Shown: one piece after another, positions 30,810 to 38,372 of the stretch
How positions within the stretch are numbered: position 1 is the stretch's first letter
Layout of the letters: every line of letters begins with the position of its first letter
IMG/VR virus record: IMGVR_UViG_3300011187_000022
Coordinates: 1 to 38,531 of that record
Origin: a virus
Length of the DNA: 38,531 nucleotides
Reading direction: 5' to 3' (one strand)
The notes under the pieces: model-generated
What the model was told of the DNA's origin: nothing
Seen by the model: the letters and a program-made list of their open reading frames with translations, nothing else
The model's database searches: none
Made by a program: the position numbers and the translations under genes

Positions 30810-33052
30810 AACAAGAAACAGTAACATATGATAGACAAAGCAACATAAGCCAAAATCAATCTATTGATATAAGTATTGATCCTAACAATATGATTCAGGC
30901 TTTTGAGGCATTCGTCAATTACAGTTATCCTTTAAAATCAATAATAAGAGAAATTACATCAAATTGTTTTGATGCCCATATTGCTATTGATATAGATCAT
31001 CATGTTGAAATCAGATATAGTAAAACTGAATTTGGAAGAATGTTAATATTCAGAGATTTTGGTATTGGTCTTGATGAAGATCGGATGAATAACATATTCA
31101 TCCACATGTTTCGATCAGACAAGCGAGAAAGCAATCGTTTGATTGGAACATTCGGAATGGGTTCTAAATCTCCGTTTGGTTATACTGATATGTTTTATGT
31201 TGAATCATGGGTTGAAGGAACACATTACCTTTACCAACTTGAAAAAACAGAACGTGGATTTGGTGTAACACCACTTGAAGAAAATCCTTATGATGGTGAG
31301 AGGCGAGGAACTGATATTAAAATTCCATTAAAAGATGAAACATCAGATGATGATCTTGTAAAAGCTATTAAAAGCGAACTCAGCTATTTCCATAATGTCA
31401 TTTTTACCGATGATGAGTCGTTTTTGCGTCCTATGGCAATGGAAAAGTTTAATGAAATGACTATTTATGAAGATAGTGAGTTTAAGCATAGTACTGCTAC
31501 AACACATACTAATCTTCATTTATCAATGGGTCCGGTATCATATCCTATTGACAGAAGTAGTTTTGATATCCCTGATGATCTTTGGAATACACCTATTGCT
31601 ATACGCTTTGAAATAGGTGATCTTGATATTGTATGGAATAGAGAAAACATTAAATACAATAAAAAGAACATAACCACTATTCAATCCCGTATTGACAAAC
31701 TTCATGAACGATTTGAGGAAGAATCAGCATCACTTTCTCCTTTAATTGACACTAAAAAAGATTTTGAAAAGCTACTTAATGCTGCGTTTACTAATTCAGT
31801 TATTGATATTAAACGTGATATACCATCTCACATTACCAAAGAGTATGTAGATAAAGTACTTTCTCAATATCCAAATAATATTTTCTTTAGTGAAGATTTT
31901 CTTTATCGGTATAATGATGTTGATAAAGGTGATAAAAAAGGTAAACCGTATAAATATCAAAATAATAGTCGCATACTTTATTCTGATGTAACTACATTTG
32001 TTGAAGAAAGCTATACGCGTAAATTACGATCTCCTAAAAATCATTATAGTAAAAAATATTTGGTTGGTGAGAATGAAAGTGTACCTAATTACATTCTTAA
32101 ATGGTGTAGCTATAATGGTCATAAAGTTTTCAAGCTAAATACTAAACCAAGCTATAATGCAGAAGGGTCTATTAATGTATTACAAAAATCATTAATAGCT
32201 CATGTTAGCAATATTGGAGTAGATAAAGCTAAAGAGTTTATTAAACAATCAACAATTCCTATTCAAACACTCTTTGGAGTTGTTAATAAACCAAGTGGAA
32301 GAGAAAAGATTGCAAAACAATATGTGTATATACCGGTATTTAACTATAATCAAGATTATGCGAGACAAACTGTTGATGATACACTTGGTAGTAAAACACA
32401 AGTCATAATATGGATACCATATAATGTTAAGCATGATGCTGAAACCAAGAATAAAATTGAAGATATTAGAAAATTTACCAATAAAGGTAACAGTTATGTA
32501 TTTTCAAAAAATAGAACATGGTATAACTTTTATTCTATTTTTAGCTCTTCTCAAGATGTATATGAAATTGTAAAAGAAGCTTATCCTGAAATAGATGTTT
32601 ATCAAATTGATGAATTTCTAATGGAAAATAAATACAGAATGCAAAATTGGTTTTTCAAACGATCAGTTAATACTGTTGATGATAACATGTCTTCCAATGT
32701 CAATAAGCGAAAAATGTATTCTGAAAATAAGAAGCATTTACCTTTTGATAAATTTTTTAAAGGTCGCATTGAAACAAAGCATTTTGATTGGTCACATCCT
32801 TTTTATCAGGGAATGATAAATCTTCATAATCATCAAGTATCTTATTATTCCGAGGTATATAATGAAATTATAAGAGAACCAGTTTTCGATATCATTGACG
32901 CAATGCCTCAAAAAGAAGGTTTTAAACAATATGATGAGCTTTATGAAAAAGGTATTATACCTTCATTCAGAAAAACCTATCTTAAAGCAAAACACAAACC
33001 TCAATCAAATAAAAAAGAAGAAGAATATGAGTATAAAGTACACATATCGTAA
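30806..33052 (+). CDS. rIIA: rIIA-like GHKL ATPase
   Basis: A 748-residue protein with an N-terminal GHKL ATPase fold: N-box REITSNCFDAH (48-58), G1 box DFGIGL (84-89) and G2 box GTFGMGSKSPF (114-124). The remaining 600 residues are unfamiliar and Lys/Asn-rich. The domain order and the directly following rIIB-like gene match the T4 rIIA/rIIB pair, which lets phage grow in hosts carrying membrane-acting exclusion systems such as lambda RexAB. It overlaps the rIIB-like gene by 26 bases. The precise target in this phage is unknown; a general role in controlling lysis or exclusion is inferred from T4. Confidence 0.8.
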   Translation: MKQETVTYDRQSNISQNQSIDISIDPNNMIQAFEAFVNYSYPLKSIIREITSNCFDAHIAIDIDHHVEIRYSKTEFGRMLIFRDFGIGLDEDRMNNIFIHMFRSDKRESNRLIGTFGMGSKSPFGYTDMFYVESWVEGTHYLYQLEKTERGFGVTPLEENPYDGERRGTDIKIPLKDETSDDDLVKAIKSELSYFHNVIFTDDESFLRPMAMEKFNEMTIYEDSEFKHSTATTHTNLHLSMGPVSYPIDRSSFDIPDDLWNTPIAIRFEIGDLDIVWNRENIKYNKKNITTIQSRIDKLHERFEEESASLSPLIDTKKDFEKLLNAAFTNSVIDIKRDIPSHITKEYVDKVLSQYPNNIFFSEDFLYRYNDVDKGDKKGKPYKYQNNSRILYSDVTTFVEESYTRKLRSPKNHYSKKYLVGENESVPNYILKWCSYNGHKVFKLNTKPSYNAEGSINVLQKSLIAHVSNIGVDKAKEFIKQSTIPIQTLFGVVNKPSGREKIAKQYVYIPVFNYNQDYARQTVDDTLGSKTQVIIWIPYNVKHDAETKNKIEDIRKFTNKGNSYVFSKNRTWYNFYSIFSSSQDVYEIVKEAYPEIDVYQIDEFLMENKYRMQNWFFKRSVNTVDDNMSSNVNKRKMYSENKKHLPFDKFFKGRIETKHFDWSHPFYQGMINLHNHQVSYYSEVYNEIIREPVFDIIDAMPQKEGFKQYDELYEKGIIPSFRKTYLKAKHKPQSNKKEEEYEYKVHIS

Positions 33053-34118
33053 GCAAGATGATTATCTCGGTATTGCACCGAAGTTATCTGCTGTAATCAA
33101 CGGAAAACATTTCCATATTGATCACCCTGATTACATTGAAAAAATCATGAAAGCTATTACCGAATACGAAAACGGTAGTAAATTTGATGAACAAGACATT
33201 CTCAATATTTTAACCTATGGTCGTTACATAACGTTCAAAGATGTTAAAGGAATCAGTGTTGAAAATGGTCATGTTTATCTTGAAGGTATTAAAATACCAA
33301 TGCCTAAGCCTCTTGTGAATAAGCTTCAGGATGCTAATGACAAAAAGCAAATTGAGTCATTGAAAAACTTTTGGTTCAATTGCCTCCTCAACCCCAACAA
33401 ACAAGCACGTATTGATTTCTACAAATATGTAGAAACATTCGGTGTTCCGATATCCGTACATGGATATGCAATTCTCTATAAAAGTGTTGCTTCTGTAAAA
33501 AATCGCGTTGATGATAAATTGGTTGAAAAAGCTAATCGCTTTATGGTCAAAAATGGTCTTGCTTCAACTGAAGTATTTATTGTTGACGGAGAGCCGGCAA
33601 GCATTCTTTCTGATGGGGTAGAAGGAGAGACGTTTGCAGAATATCTTGAATCTAACCCAACCCACAGTTACACATCTTTCCATAAAGGACCGTATGGTGG
33701 TAAAATCTCTATCGGCAAACCGGTAAAAATGCCAAGAGAAAAATGTGATCCTGATATCAATCAAGACTGTTCTTACGGTCTTCATGTAGGCTCGTACACG
33801 TATGTTAATGCATTTAACCGTCATTCAGAACGAGTTATTCTTGCATGTTACGTCAACCCTGCGGATATTGTCGCATTGCCTGAGTATGATCACTCTAAAA
33901 TCAGAGTATCAGAATATACTCCGTATGCTGAGATGGCAACAGATGACAACGGAGACTGGGAAGAGATCAAGCAAGGATTTACTGAAGATGAGTATTTAAA
34001 CTATGACAAGTCACGGTTTGAGAAAATCTTTAATGGTCTTAGCAATCTTGATGACCGTGATGATGAAGAAGAAGCTATTTATAAAGTACTCGAAAAACGA
34101 GTAAAAGCTTTCAACTAA
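33027..34118 (+). CDS. rIIB: rIIB-like protein
   Basis: A 363-residue protein from the ATG at 33027 (MSIKYTYRKQDDYLGIAPKL), inside the end of the rIIA-like gene. The centre holds SLKNFWFNCLLNPNKQARID followed by FYKYVETFGVPISVHGYAIL and YKSVASV. This matches T4 rIIB, where the same W/N-x-x-x-NP ... G-x-x-x-x-YK spacing occurs. The C-terminus is acidic. Codon use is more C-ending than in the rIIA gene, suggesting stronger expression. With rIIA it likely forms a membrane-linked complex that counters phage exclusion. A strong terminator follows. Confidence 0.8.
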   Translation: MSIKYTYRKQDDYLGIAPKLSAVINGKHFHIDHPDYIEKIMKAITEYENGSKFDEQDILNILTYGRYITFKDVKGISVENGHVYLEGIKIPMPKPLVNKLQDANDKKQIESLKNFWFNCLLNPNKQARIDFYKYVETFGVPISVHGYAILYKSVASVKNRVDDKLVEKANRFMVKNGLASTEVFIVDGEPASILSDGVEGETFAEYLESNPTHSYTSFHKGPYGGKISIGKPVKMPREKCDPDINQDCSYGLHVGSYTYVNAFNRHSERVILACYVNPADIVALPEYDHSKIRVSEYTPYAEMATDDNGDWEEIKQGFTEDEYLNYDKSRFEKIFNGLSNLDDRDDEEEAIYKVLEKRVKAFN

Positions 34119-34127
34119 ATCTGTGTT

Positions 34128-34176
34128 CCCCTCTTTTTCCTTTTTTGTAACTTTTGGGAAGAAGAGGGGTTTTTTA
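34128..34176 (+). terminator. Intrinsic terminator after the rIIA/rIIB unit
   Basis: CCCCTCTT (34128-34135) pairs with AAGAGGGG (34162-34169), with further inner pairing, followed by TTTTTTATT. The T-run reaches the ATG of the next gene at 34179. Confidence 0.8.
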
Positions 34177-34178
34177 TT

Positions 34179-34361
34179 ATGATTGATATCATAGAAGAAC
34201 AGGATTTTATCGACAATCCTCAACGCGTTCTCAATAACGCTAAAAACAAAATATCCTCTCTTATAAAAGACGAAGATGGGAATATCACTACCATTCTAAC
34301 CCATCATGAATCATTCACTGAATTATTAGCACAAGAAATTTTAAAATTATATGGAAAATGA
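34179..34361 (+). CDS. Small protein, unknown
   Basis: A 60-residue acidic helical protein (MIDIIEEQDFIDNPQRVLNN ... ILTHHESFTELLAQEIL). The ATG follows a terminator T-run directly (TTTTTTATTATG). It overlaps the MazG-like gene by 11 bases. No domain recognised; it may be a translational leader or partner of the MazG-like enzyme. Confidence 0.5.
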   Translation: MIDIIEEQDFIDNPQRVLNNAKNKISSLIKDEDGNITTILTHHESFTELLAQEILKLYGK

Positions 34362-34956
34362 TAATAACTTAAGCGCTATGGAACCGCTTATTAGCTATGA
34401 GTTATTTGAAAAAATGTCAAAAACTGCTCACGAGGTAGCTAAAGCAAAAGGATGGTGGGATGATGTAACAGATATGGACTATCACCTCAAACGAGCTAAA
34501 TTACTTGTTTATTCCGAATTGTTTGAAGCGTTTGAAGCAACGCGAAATGACAATTACGCTAACCCGGCTCAACTTAAATACGCTATGTCAAATGATGTAG
34601 AATATTTTCAAACATATTTTAGAGTAAACATTAAAGATACATTTGAAGATGAGCTTGCTGACACTGTTGTAAGAATATGGGATATTTCCGGTTATCTTTT
34701 TGATAAAACTACCGGACATACTCGTCAAACCTTTAAACCAAATAAAGGATTTATTTCAAAGAAACCATTCGCTTTAGAGAACTTTACGTTTGTTGAAATT
34801 CTCGATTATTTAAGAGGTCGTTCATATAATCCATGGGAGATTCTTTATTACATTGAGCGAATTTCTCAACTACGAAAGTTTGACATTGGAACTCACATTT
34901 TAACCAAAATGAAGTATAATGAAGGAAGAAAGCATAAGCATGGAAAATCGTTCTAA
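34351..34956 (+). CDS. MazG-like nucleotide pyrophosphohydrolase
   Basis: A 201-residue all-alpha NTP-pyrophosphatase candidate. The metal-binding set E-x-x-E plus E-x-x-D appears as SELFEAFEA (E56, E59, E62) and EDELADTVVRI (E101, D104), preceded by HEVAKAKGWWDD, as in MazG/MazG-like helices. Such enzymes cleave (d)NTPs or the alarmone ppGpp to keep the host from entering starvation responses and to clean the nucleotide pool. The C-terminal 90 residues are an extension not seen in minimal MazG domains (about 100 residues), so it may bind a partner. It overlaps both neighbours. Confidence 0.75.
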   Translation: MENDNNLSAMEPLISYELFEKMSKTAHEVAKAKGWWDDVTDMDYHLKRAKLLVYSELFEAFEATRNDNYANPAQLKYAMSNDVEYFQTYFRVNIKDTFEDELADTVVRIWDISGYLFDKTTGHTRQTFKPNKGFISKKPFALENFTFVEILDYLRGRSYNPWEILYYIERISQLRKFDIGTHILTKMKYNEGRKHKHGKSF

Positions 34957-35383
34957 TGGGAACGCAGCAAATCTTTATAAGATACTATTTAGTGATTACT
35001 TTGAGGATTTAACGTATTGCATGACAACAAAAAAAGAGCCTTTTACTTTAATACGACATGCAATACGCTCTTTTTTAGTTACAAATGTTAATATTCGTCG
35101 AAGCACTATTGGCAGAATTGAAAAATCACTTGGTGGTAATAAAATAAGCAATTCTGCTATAAGTAATAGTCTCGACTACCATTCAGCTAATATGGAGCTT
35201 TATGATGTTTATAAAATATCATATTTCACTGCTTTCAAAACGTATTACAGACTTGAAGATGTATCTGAAAGTACAGAAATGACAAATTGGACTGAAGCTA
35301 TTAGAATAATTGAATCAAGTACAAGTACATACAAAGAGCTTATTGATCAATTATCTGATGTATTCAAACTTATCAAACTATGA
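34919..35383 (+). CDS. Helical protein with DnaA-IV-like segment, unknown
   Basis: A 154-residue protein (start ATG 34919; M8 at 34940 is an alternative). Residues about 45-95 (LIRHAIRSFLVTNVNIRRST then IGRIEKSLGGNKISNSAISN, SLDYHSA) recall the DNA-binding domain IV of DnaA (helix, helix-turn-helix, then S-x-x-x-x-A/S-L-x-x-H), but the match is weak and may only mean a helix-turn-helix. It could bind an origin or an operator. It overlaps the MazG-like gene by 38 bases and the next gene by 4. Confidence 0.4.
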   Translation: MKEESISMENRSNGNAANLYKILFSDYFEDLTYCMTTKKEPFTLIRHAIRSFLVTNVNIRRSTIGRIEKSLGGNKISNSAISNSLDYHSANMELYDVYKISYFTAFKTYYRLEDVSESTEMTNWTEAIRIIESSTSTYKELIDQLSDVFKLIKL

Positions 35384-35598
35384 ACGAATTTACTCCACTC
35401 ATAAAAGAAGAAATGAGAGAGTATCTTGATGAAATAGGAGATACTCGTCCATATTTAATTATGCCTTTTGGTAAATTAAAAGCTACATATGATTCAGTAG
35501 GACAAGAACTTTTTACTGAATTTATGAAAAAGTCACTTATTCAAACTGACAAAAAAGGTTTTGAATTTATTGAGAAACATGCCAAAGACAAAAACTGA
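35380..35598 (+). CDS. Small protein, unknown
   Basis: A 72-residue protein (MNEFTPLIKEEMREYLDEIG ... FEFIEKHAKDKN), helical and charged. It starts in an ATGA overlap and ends inside the next gene with a 20-base overlap. No motif recognised. Part of the dense small-gene cluster 34179-38121. Confidence 0.45.
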   Translation: MNEFTPLIKEEMREYLDEIGDTRPYLIMPFGKLKATYDSVGQELFTEFMKKSLIQTDKKGFEFIEKHAKDKN

Positions 35599-35902
35599 TT
35601 TCTCATCTCTCCATCCCCACCGAAAATATAAGCCCGACGACAATGAACCGGGTCATCTCGCCTCTAAAGAAGGTCATCATGTTATGGGAGACATTCAACA
35701 TGATGATTGGCAACTTTGTGAAGTTTACAACGAAGTAGAAGGGTTCTATATAGGAACATGGGTAGCTTACTCTGAAGTAAAAAATGTTCTATTTCCTAAA
35801 TCAAATACAAGAGTTCTTACTAAAGAAGAAATTTCATTTCTTAAAGAATCAGTAAATATAAAAACACCTGAATGGATTTATAATGATAGCAAAAATCTTT
35901 GA
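35579..35902 (+). CDS. Small protein, unknown
   Basis: A 107-residue protein from the ATG at 35579 (MPKTKTDFSSLHPHRKYKPD), which is preferred over a TTG at 35561 that lies deeper within the upstream gene. It contains HHVMGDIQHDDWQLCEVYNE and several Trp/Tyr residues, suggesting a compact beta fold. It has no recognised domain. It is followed by a 14-residue mini-gene in an overlapping chain. Confidence 0.45.
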   Translation: MPKTKTDFSSLHPHRKYKPDDNEPGHLASKEGHHVMGDIQHDDWQLCEVYNEVEGFYIGTWVAYSEVKNVLFPKSNTRVLTKEEISFLKESVNIKTPEWIYNDSKNL

Positions 35903-35905
35903 TCA

Positions 35906-35950
35906 ATGAAAAAATCAGATATCAGAAAAATATTTAAAGAGCAATTATGA
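35906..35950 (+). CDS. Mini-cistron of 14 residues, coupled to next gene
   Basis: ATG at 35906 opens a 14-codon frame (MKKSDIRKIFKEQL) whose stop TGA (35948-35950) overlaps the ATG of the next gene (35947) as ATGA. A similar 14-codon frame with the same overlap occurs at 36865. Both may be leader peptides that deliver ribosomes to the following start. The evidence is the repeated arrangement; a peptide product is not proven. Confidence 0.35.
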   Translation: MKKSDIRKIFKEQL

Positions 35951-36255
35951 AAGAGTTTGATTTAGAGATAATTGAAAAGATTGCAACATGGCAAAAGTCT
36001 GAAGTTACTGTTAAAGCTAATTCCAGAGAAGAAGCTGAAGAACTTGTATTTAAGAATGGTACAAGGGAGCTTGTTAATGGACCGGTTGAAGTAAATGACA
36101 GTGAAATTATGAATGAAGCATCTCGTGTACTTACTGAAAAAGAAAACTTTGCTCTTGAAGCAGTAGATCATGTAATGCATGGAATACCTGAATCAGATTA
36201 TAAAAATGGTGAATATGCTACTCAAGAAATTATAGAAAATCATGGAAAAGTATAA
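35947..36255 (+). CDS. Small acidic protein, unknown
   Basis: A 102-residue acidic protein (MKEFDLEIIEKIATWQKSEV). The N-terminal part (W-Q-K-S-E-V-T-V-K-A-N-S-R-E-E-A-E-E-L-V) follows a common 'strand then EEA helix' pattern of small phage beta-alpha domains. The C-terminus has HVMHGIPESDYKNGEYATQE. No function recognised. It is coupled to the preceding mini-cistron and lies 29 bases before the next gene. Confidence 0.45.
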   Translation: MKEFDLEIIEKIATWQKSEVTVKANSREEAEELVFKNGTRELVNGPVEVNDSEIMNEASRVLTEKENFALEAVDHVMHGIPESDYKNGEYATQEIIENHGKV

Positions 36256-36284
36256 CAAGATTGGGAAAATTTTAATAAAGAATC

Positions 36285-36563
36285 ATGGATGAAATAATTA
36301 AACAAGTAAGTAAATCTGTAATAAAAGAATCAGAAAAAGAATTTCTTAAAGCTATAGATGAACTTTATGATAAGCAACGATTGATTCTTAATGAAGCTTT
36401 TCCTGATGGTGAAATAGGCGATAGACACTTTTATAAAACTGCAAAACTGTGGCACATCCATAATGAAAAAGGATTACGTCTTATAATAAGTGAAATAAAA
36501 CATTCTTTTGAGGTGGGGAGCATGAAATTCACCTTTAATTACAAGATTATTGACCAATCTTAA
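36285..36563 (+). CDS. Small helical protein, unknown
   Basis: A 92-residue protein (MDEIIKQVSKSVIKESEKEF ... LYDKQRLILNEAFPDGEIGD), strongly helical and charged in the first half, with a mixed C-terminal half (LRLIISEIKHSFEVGSMKFT). No motif recognised. It ends 5 bases before a long hairpin, the largest non-coding element of this cluster. Confidence 0.45.
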   Translation: MDEIIKQVSKSVIKESEKEFLKAIDELYDKQRLILNEAFPDGEIGDRHFYKTAKLWHIHNEKGLRLIISEIKHSFEVGSMKFTFNYKIIDQS

Positions 36564-36568
36564 CAAAT

Positions 36569-36618
36569 ATCCTCGTAAGTTATTGAGCGCCAATCATTTA
36601 TAGGTGGCTTATGAGGAT
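36569..36618 (+). promoter_or_regulatory. Structured RNA hairpin enclosing a start codon
   Basis: ATCCTCGTAAG (36569-36579) pairs with CTTATGAGGAT (36608-36618): eleven pairs with one G-U. The 28-base interior has further pairing possibilities. The ATG of a 20-codon frame (36611) sits inside the 3' arm, so the structure may block or time its translation. There is no T-run after it, so it is not a typical terminator. Confidence 0.5.
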
Positions 36619-36673
36619 TGATCCTAAGGCGATATCTCGACCTAAGCAATGGCATAGTATGGCTAAATTTTAA
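36611..36673 (+). CDS. Candidate 20-residue peptide
   Basis: ATG at 36611 opens a 20-codon frame (MRIDPKAISRPKQWHSMAKF) ending at TAA 36671-36673. The peptide is basic with Trp and His, and its codon use is unlike random AT-rich sequence. It could be a small regulatory peptide or a remnant of a longer gene. Its start is inside the hairpin at 36569-36618. Confidence 0.3.
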   Translation: MRIDPKAISRPKQWHSMAKF

Positions 36674-36700
36674 TCAAAAACTATTAATTGGTATAAAATC

Positions 36701-36868
36701 ATGAATGTTTATACTGCAATAGGAGCAATGGCTCAAATTATTCACGCATTGCTACTGTCTGAATTTGGAAAAGATCGTTTCAAAAAAATAAAAGATATAG
36801 ATAGATGTAATAGAACCATCAAACTTAAAGATGGTTCTGTTTATAAAATGAAATTGGAGAAATTATGA
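36701..36868 (+). CDS. Small protein of 55 residues, unknown
   Basis: ATG at 36701 opens a 55-codon frame with a hydrophobic beginning (MNVYTAIGAMAQIIHALLLS), then a basic Lys/Asp-rich part (FKKIKDIDRCNRTIKLKDGS). The first 20 residues could be a membrane anchor or amphipathic helix. It ends at a TGA overlapping the ATG of a 14-codon mini-cistron. No family recognised. Confidence 0.45.
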   Translation: MNVYTAIGAMAQIIHALLLSEFGKDRFKKIKDIDRCNRTIKLKDGSVYKMKLEKL

Positions 36869-36909
36869 ATATTGAAATAATACTTGATCAATTTGGAGTT
36901 GAAGTATGA
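36865..36909 (+). CDS. Mini-cistron of 14 residues before dCMP deaminase
   Basis: ATG at 36865 opens a 14-codon frame (MNIEIILDQFGVEV) whose stop TGA at 36907-36909 overlaps the deaminase ATG (36906) as ATGA. It also begins inside the preceding gene's stop. It mirrors the mini-cistron at 35906. It may work as a translational relay rather than for its peptide. Confidence 0.35.
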   Translation: MNIEIILDQFGVEV

Positions 36910-37346
36910 CTTGGCATGAAAAATGGATGGATGCTGCATATCAAATCGCAAAATGGAGCAAAGACCCATCTACTAAAGTAGGAGCTGTTATTGTAAATAG
37001 TGATAACAGAAGGTTATCTGAAGGATATAACGGTATTCCTGTTGGCGTTAAAGATCTCGAAATACGTAATGTTAGACCTGATAAATACCATTGGTATGAA
37101 CATGCAGAGCGTAACGCGATTTACTCAGCAGCTCGTCTCGGTCATTCTGTTATGAATGGTATTATGTATGTCACGAGCTTTCCATGTAGTGATTGTGCAA
37201 GAGGTATTATTCAATCTGGCATAACTACGCTTATTTATGATCAAGATGATCTTAAAAGCAGAGAGCATTGGAATAAAAACATGGTTATTTCAACCAACAT
37301 GCTCAAAGAAGCAAACATTAAAGTTATAAATTTTAAAAACTTATGA
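36906..37346 (+). CDS. dcd: Deoxycytidylate (dCMP) deaminase
   Basis: A 146-residue zinc enzyme. The catalytic signature is HAERNAIYSAA (H66, A67, E68) plus SFPCSDCARGII (C94, C97), which hold the zinc and the proton-shuttle Glu. The N-terminal ASTKVGAV-type loop reads SKDPSTKVGAVIVN (18-31). It converts dCMP to dUMP, feeding dTMP synthesis. No thymidylate synthase or dUTPase gene is visible in this window, so they may lie elsewhere or be supplied by the host. The symbol is the conventional one for this activity; the phage gene may carry another name. Confidence 0.88.
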   Translation: MTWHEKWMDAAYQIAKWSKDPSTKVGAVIVNSDNRRLSEGYNGIPVGVKDLEIRNVRPDKYHWYEHAERNAIYSAARLGHSVMNGIMYVTSFPCSDCARGIIQSGITTLIYDQDDLKSREHWNKNMVISTNMLKEANIKVINFKNL

Positions 37347-37606
37347 TTACAGATTGGTTTGTACACAAAGAAAAGAATAGAAATATAATTACTGGTATAG
37401 ATAAATTCGGCACTCTTGGTGATATAGCTTATTGTGAAGAATGGAATGAAGCTGTAACAATGTCTCAATCACAAAATATGCTTTTGTTATTAGAAAGTAT
37501 TTCTAATAATAGCAAAAGTTTTGATAGTCTTACCGCTGAACAGCAAGGTCAACTAAATGCCATAATTCAAAAAATAAACCGATTATGGGGTATAGAGGAT
37601 ATTTAA
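37343..37606 (+). CDS. Small protein, unknown
   Basis: An 87-residue protein (MITDWFVHKEKNRNIITGID ... NSKSFDSLTAEQQGQLNAII) with mixed N-terminal strands and a helical C-terminal half. The start overlaps the deaminase stop (ATGA). A 1-base gap precedes the next gene. No function recognised. Confidence 0.45.
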   Translation: MITDWFVHKEKNRNIITGIDKFGTLGDIAYCEEWNEAVTMSQSQNMLLLLESISNNSKSFDSLTAEQQGQLNAIIQKINRLWGIEDI

Positions 37607-37607
37607 A

Positions 37608-37859
37608 ATGAATTACAGAGCTGAAAAAATACTCGAACAAGGATGCAGTAAGTTTGAAAGTTTATATCCTAATGTATTTGAATACATGGATAATAAAGAC
37701 TTACTTGATGAAGCACTTGATGTAACATGGGATAGAGACTTTACAGAAGATTATGTTGTAGATGAACTTGAAATGTATGCAATGAATCATCTTGATGATG
37801 AGTATCTACCTGAAAAAGTGGTAGAAGAAGTAGATCAAATTTTTAAAAATGTAACATAA
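37608..37859 (+). CDS. Strongly acidic small protein, unknown
   Basis: An 83-residue protein with about 23 Asp/Glu and only about 7 Lys/Arg (MNYRAEKILEQGCSKFESLY ... DVTWDRDFTEDYVVDELEMY). Such net charge for the length is the hallmark of DNA-mimic proteins like Ocr, which block restriction enzymes, but composition alone does not prove it. Its neighbours are also unknown small proteins. A helical fold is likely. Confidence 0.5.
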   Translation: MNYRAEKILEQGCSKFESLYPNVFEYMDNKDLLDEALDVTWDRDFTEDYVVDELEMYAMNHLDDEYLPEKVVEEVDQIFKNVT

Positions 37860-37866
37860 CTAAATT

Positions 37867-38121
37867 ATGAAAATTACAGTAATACATAGTGGCGATATCA
37901 TATATGAAGACCTTCGCAGGTTAAAAACAAAAATTGAAACAGAAGATGGTGTAGAAAGTGCTTCATTTGGAGCAAGCGAACCGGAATATATGAATTTAAG
38001 TCATGATCTTCGTGATGCTTATAAGATTGAAAAAATGCTAAAAATGGCTTACGATGCAGGTAGTCGTGGTGAGGAATATCAATCTGAAAGCGTACAAGAA
38101 CAAATAACAAATATGAATTAA
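37867..38121 (+). CDS. Small protein, unknown
   Basis: An 84-residue protein (MKITVIHSGDIIYEDLRRLK ... ESASFGASEPEYMNLSHDLR) with a beta start and a helical, acidic remainder. No domain recognised. It ends the unbroken run of small genes, and beyond it lie about 250 bases without a convincing gene. Confidence 0.45.
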   Translation: MKITVIHSGDIIYEDLRRLKTKIETEDGVESASFGASEPEYMNLSHDLRDAYKIEKMLKMAYDAGSRGEEYQSESVQEQITNMN

Positions 38122-38372
38122 TTCAATGGTATCCTTCTTTACCTAAACAAATGAAAGAAGGTGATATTGTAAGAAAGATAGTAGATTCTACTCGTTATGT
38201 ATGGGCGCTTTCGGAATTAGATGGATTACTGGTCCTCGTTACTATCCACTAAGGCTAAAAAACAAGCTTATACACACGCAAAGAAAACTGGACACAAACC
38301 TTTAAATTAAAATACTAACCATCATAGCGTATTAACTTTATACAATCTTGTACGCTTTTAAAATTACGGATT
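38122..38372 (+). other. Stretch with fragments of reading frames only
   Basis: This stretch holds a 33-codon frame from the ATG at 38151, open in its frame back to about 38080 (YELIQWYPSLPKQMKEGD...), and a 29-codon frame at 38221-38310. The first resembles parts of common phage proteins, so a decayed or frameshifted small gene is possible. A weak hairpin (AGCGTA...TACGCT) lies around 38325-38357, before the last gene. Confidence 0.35.
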
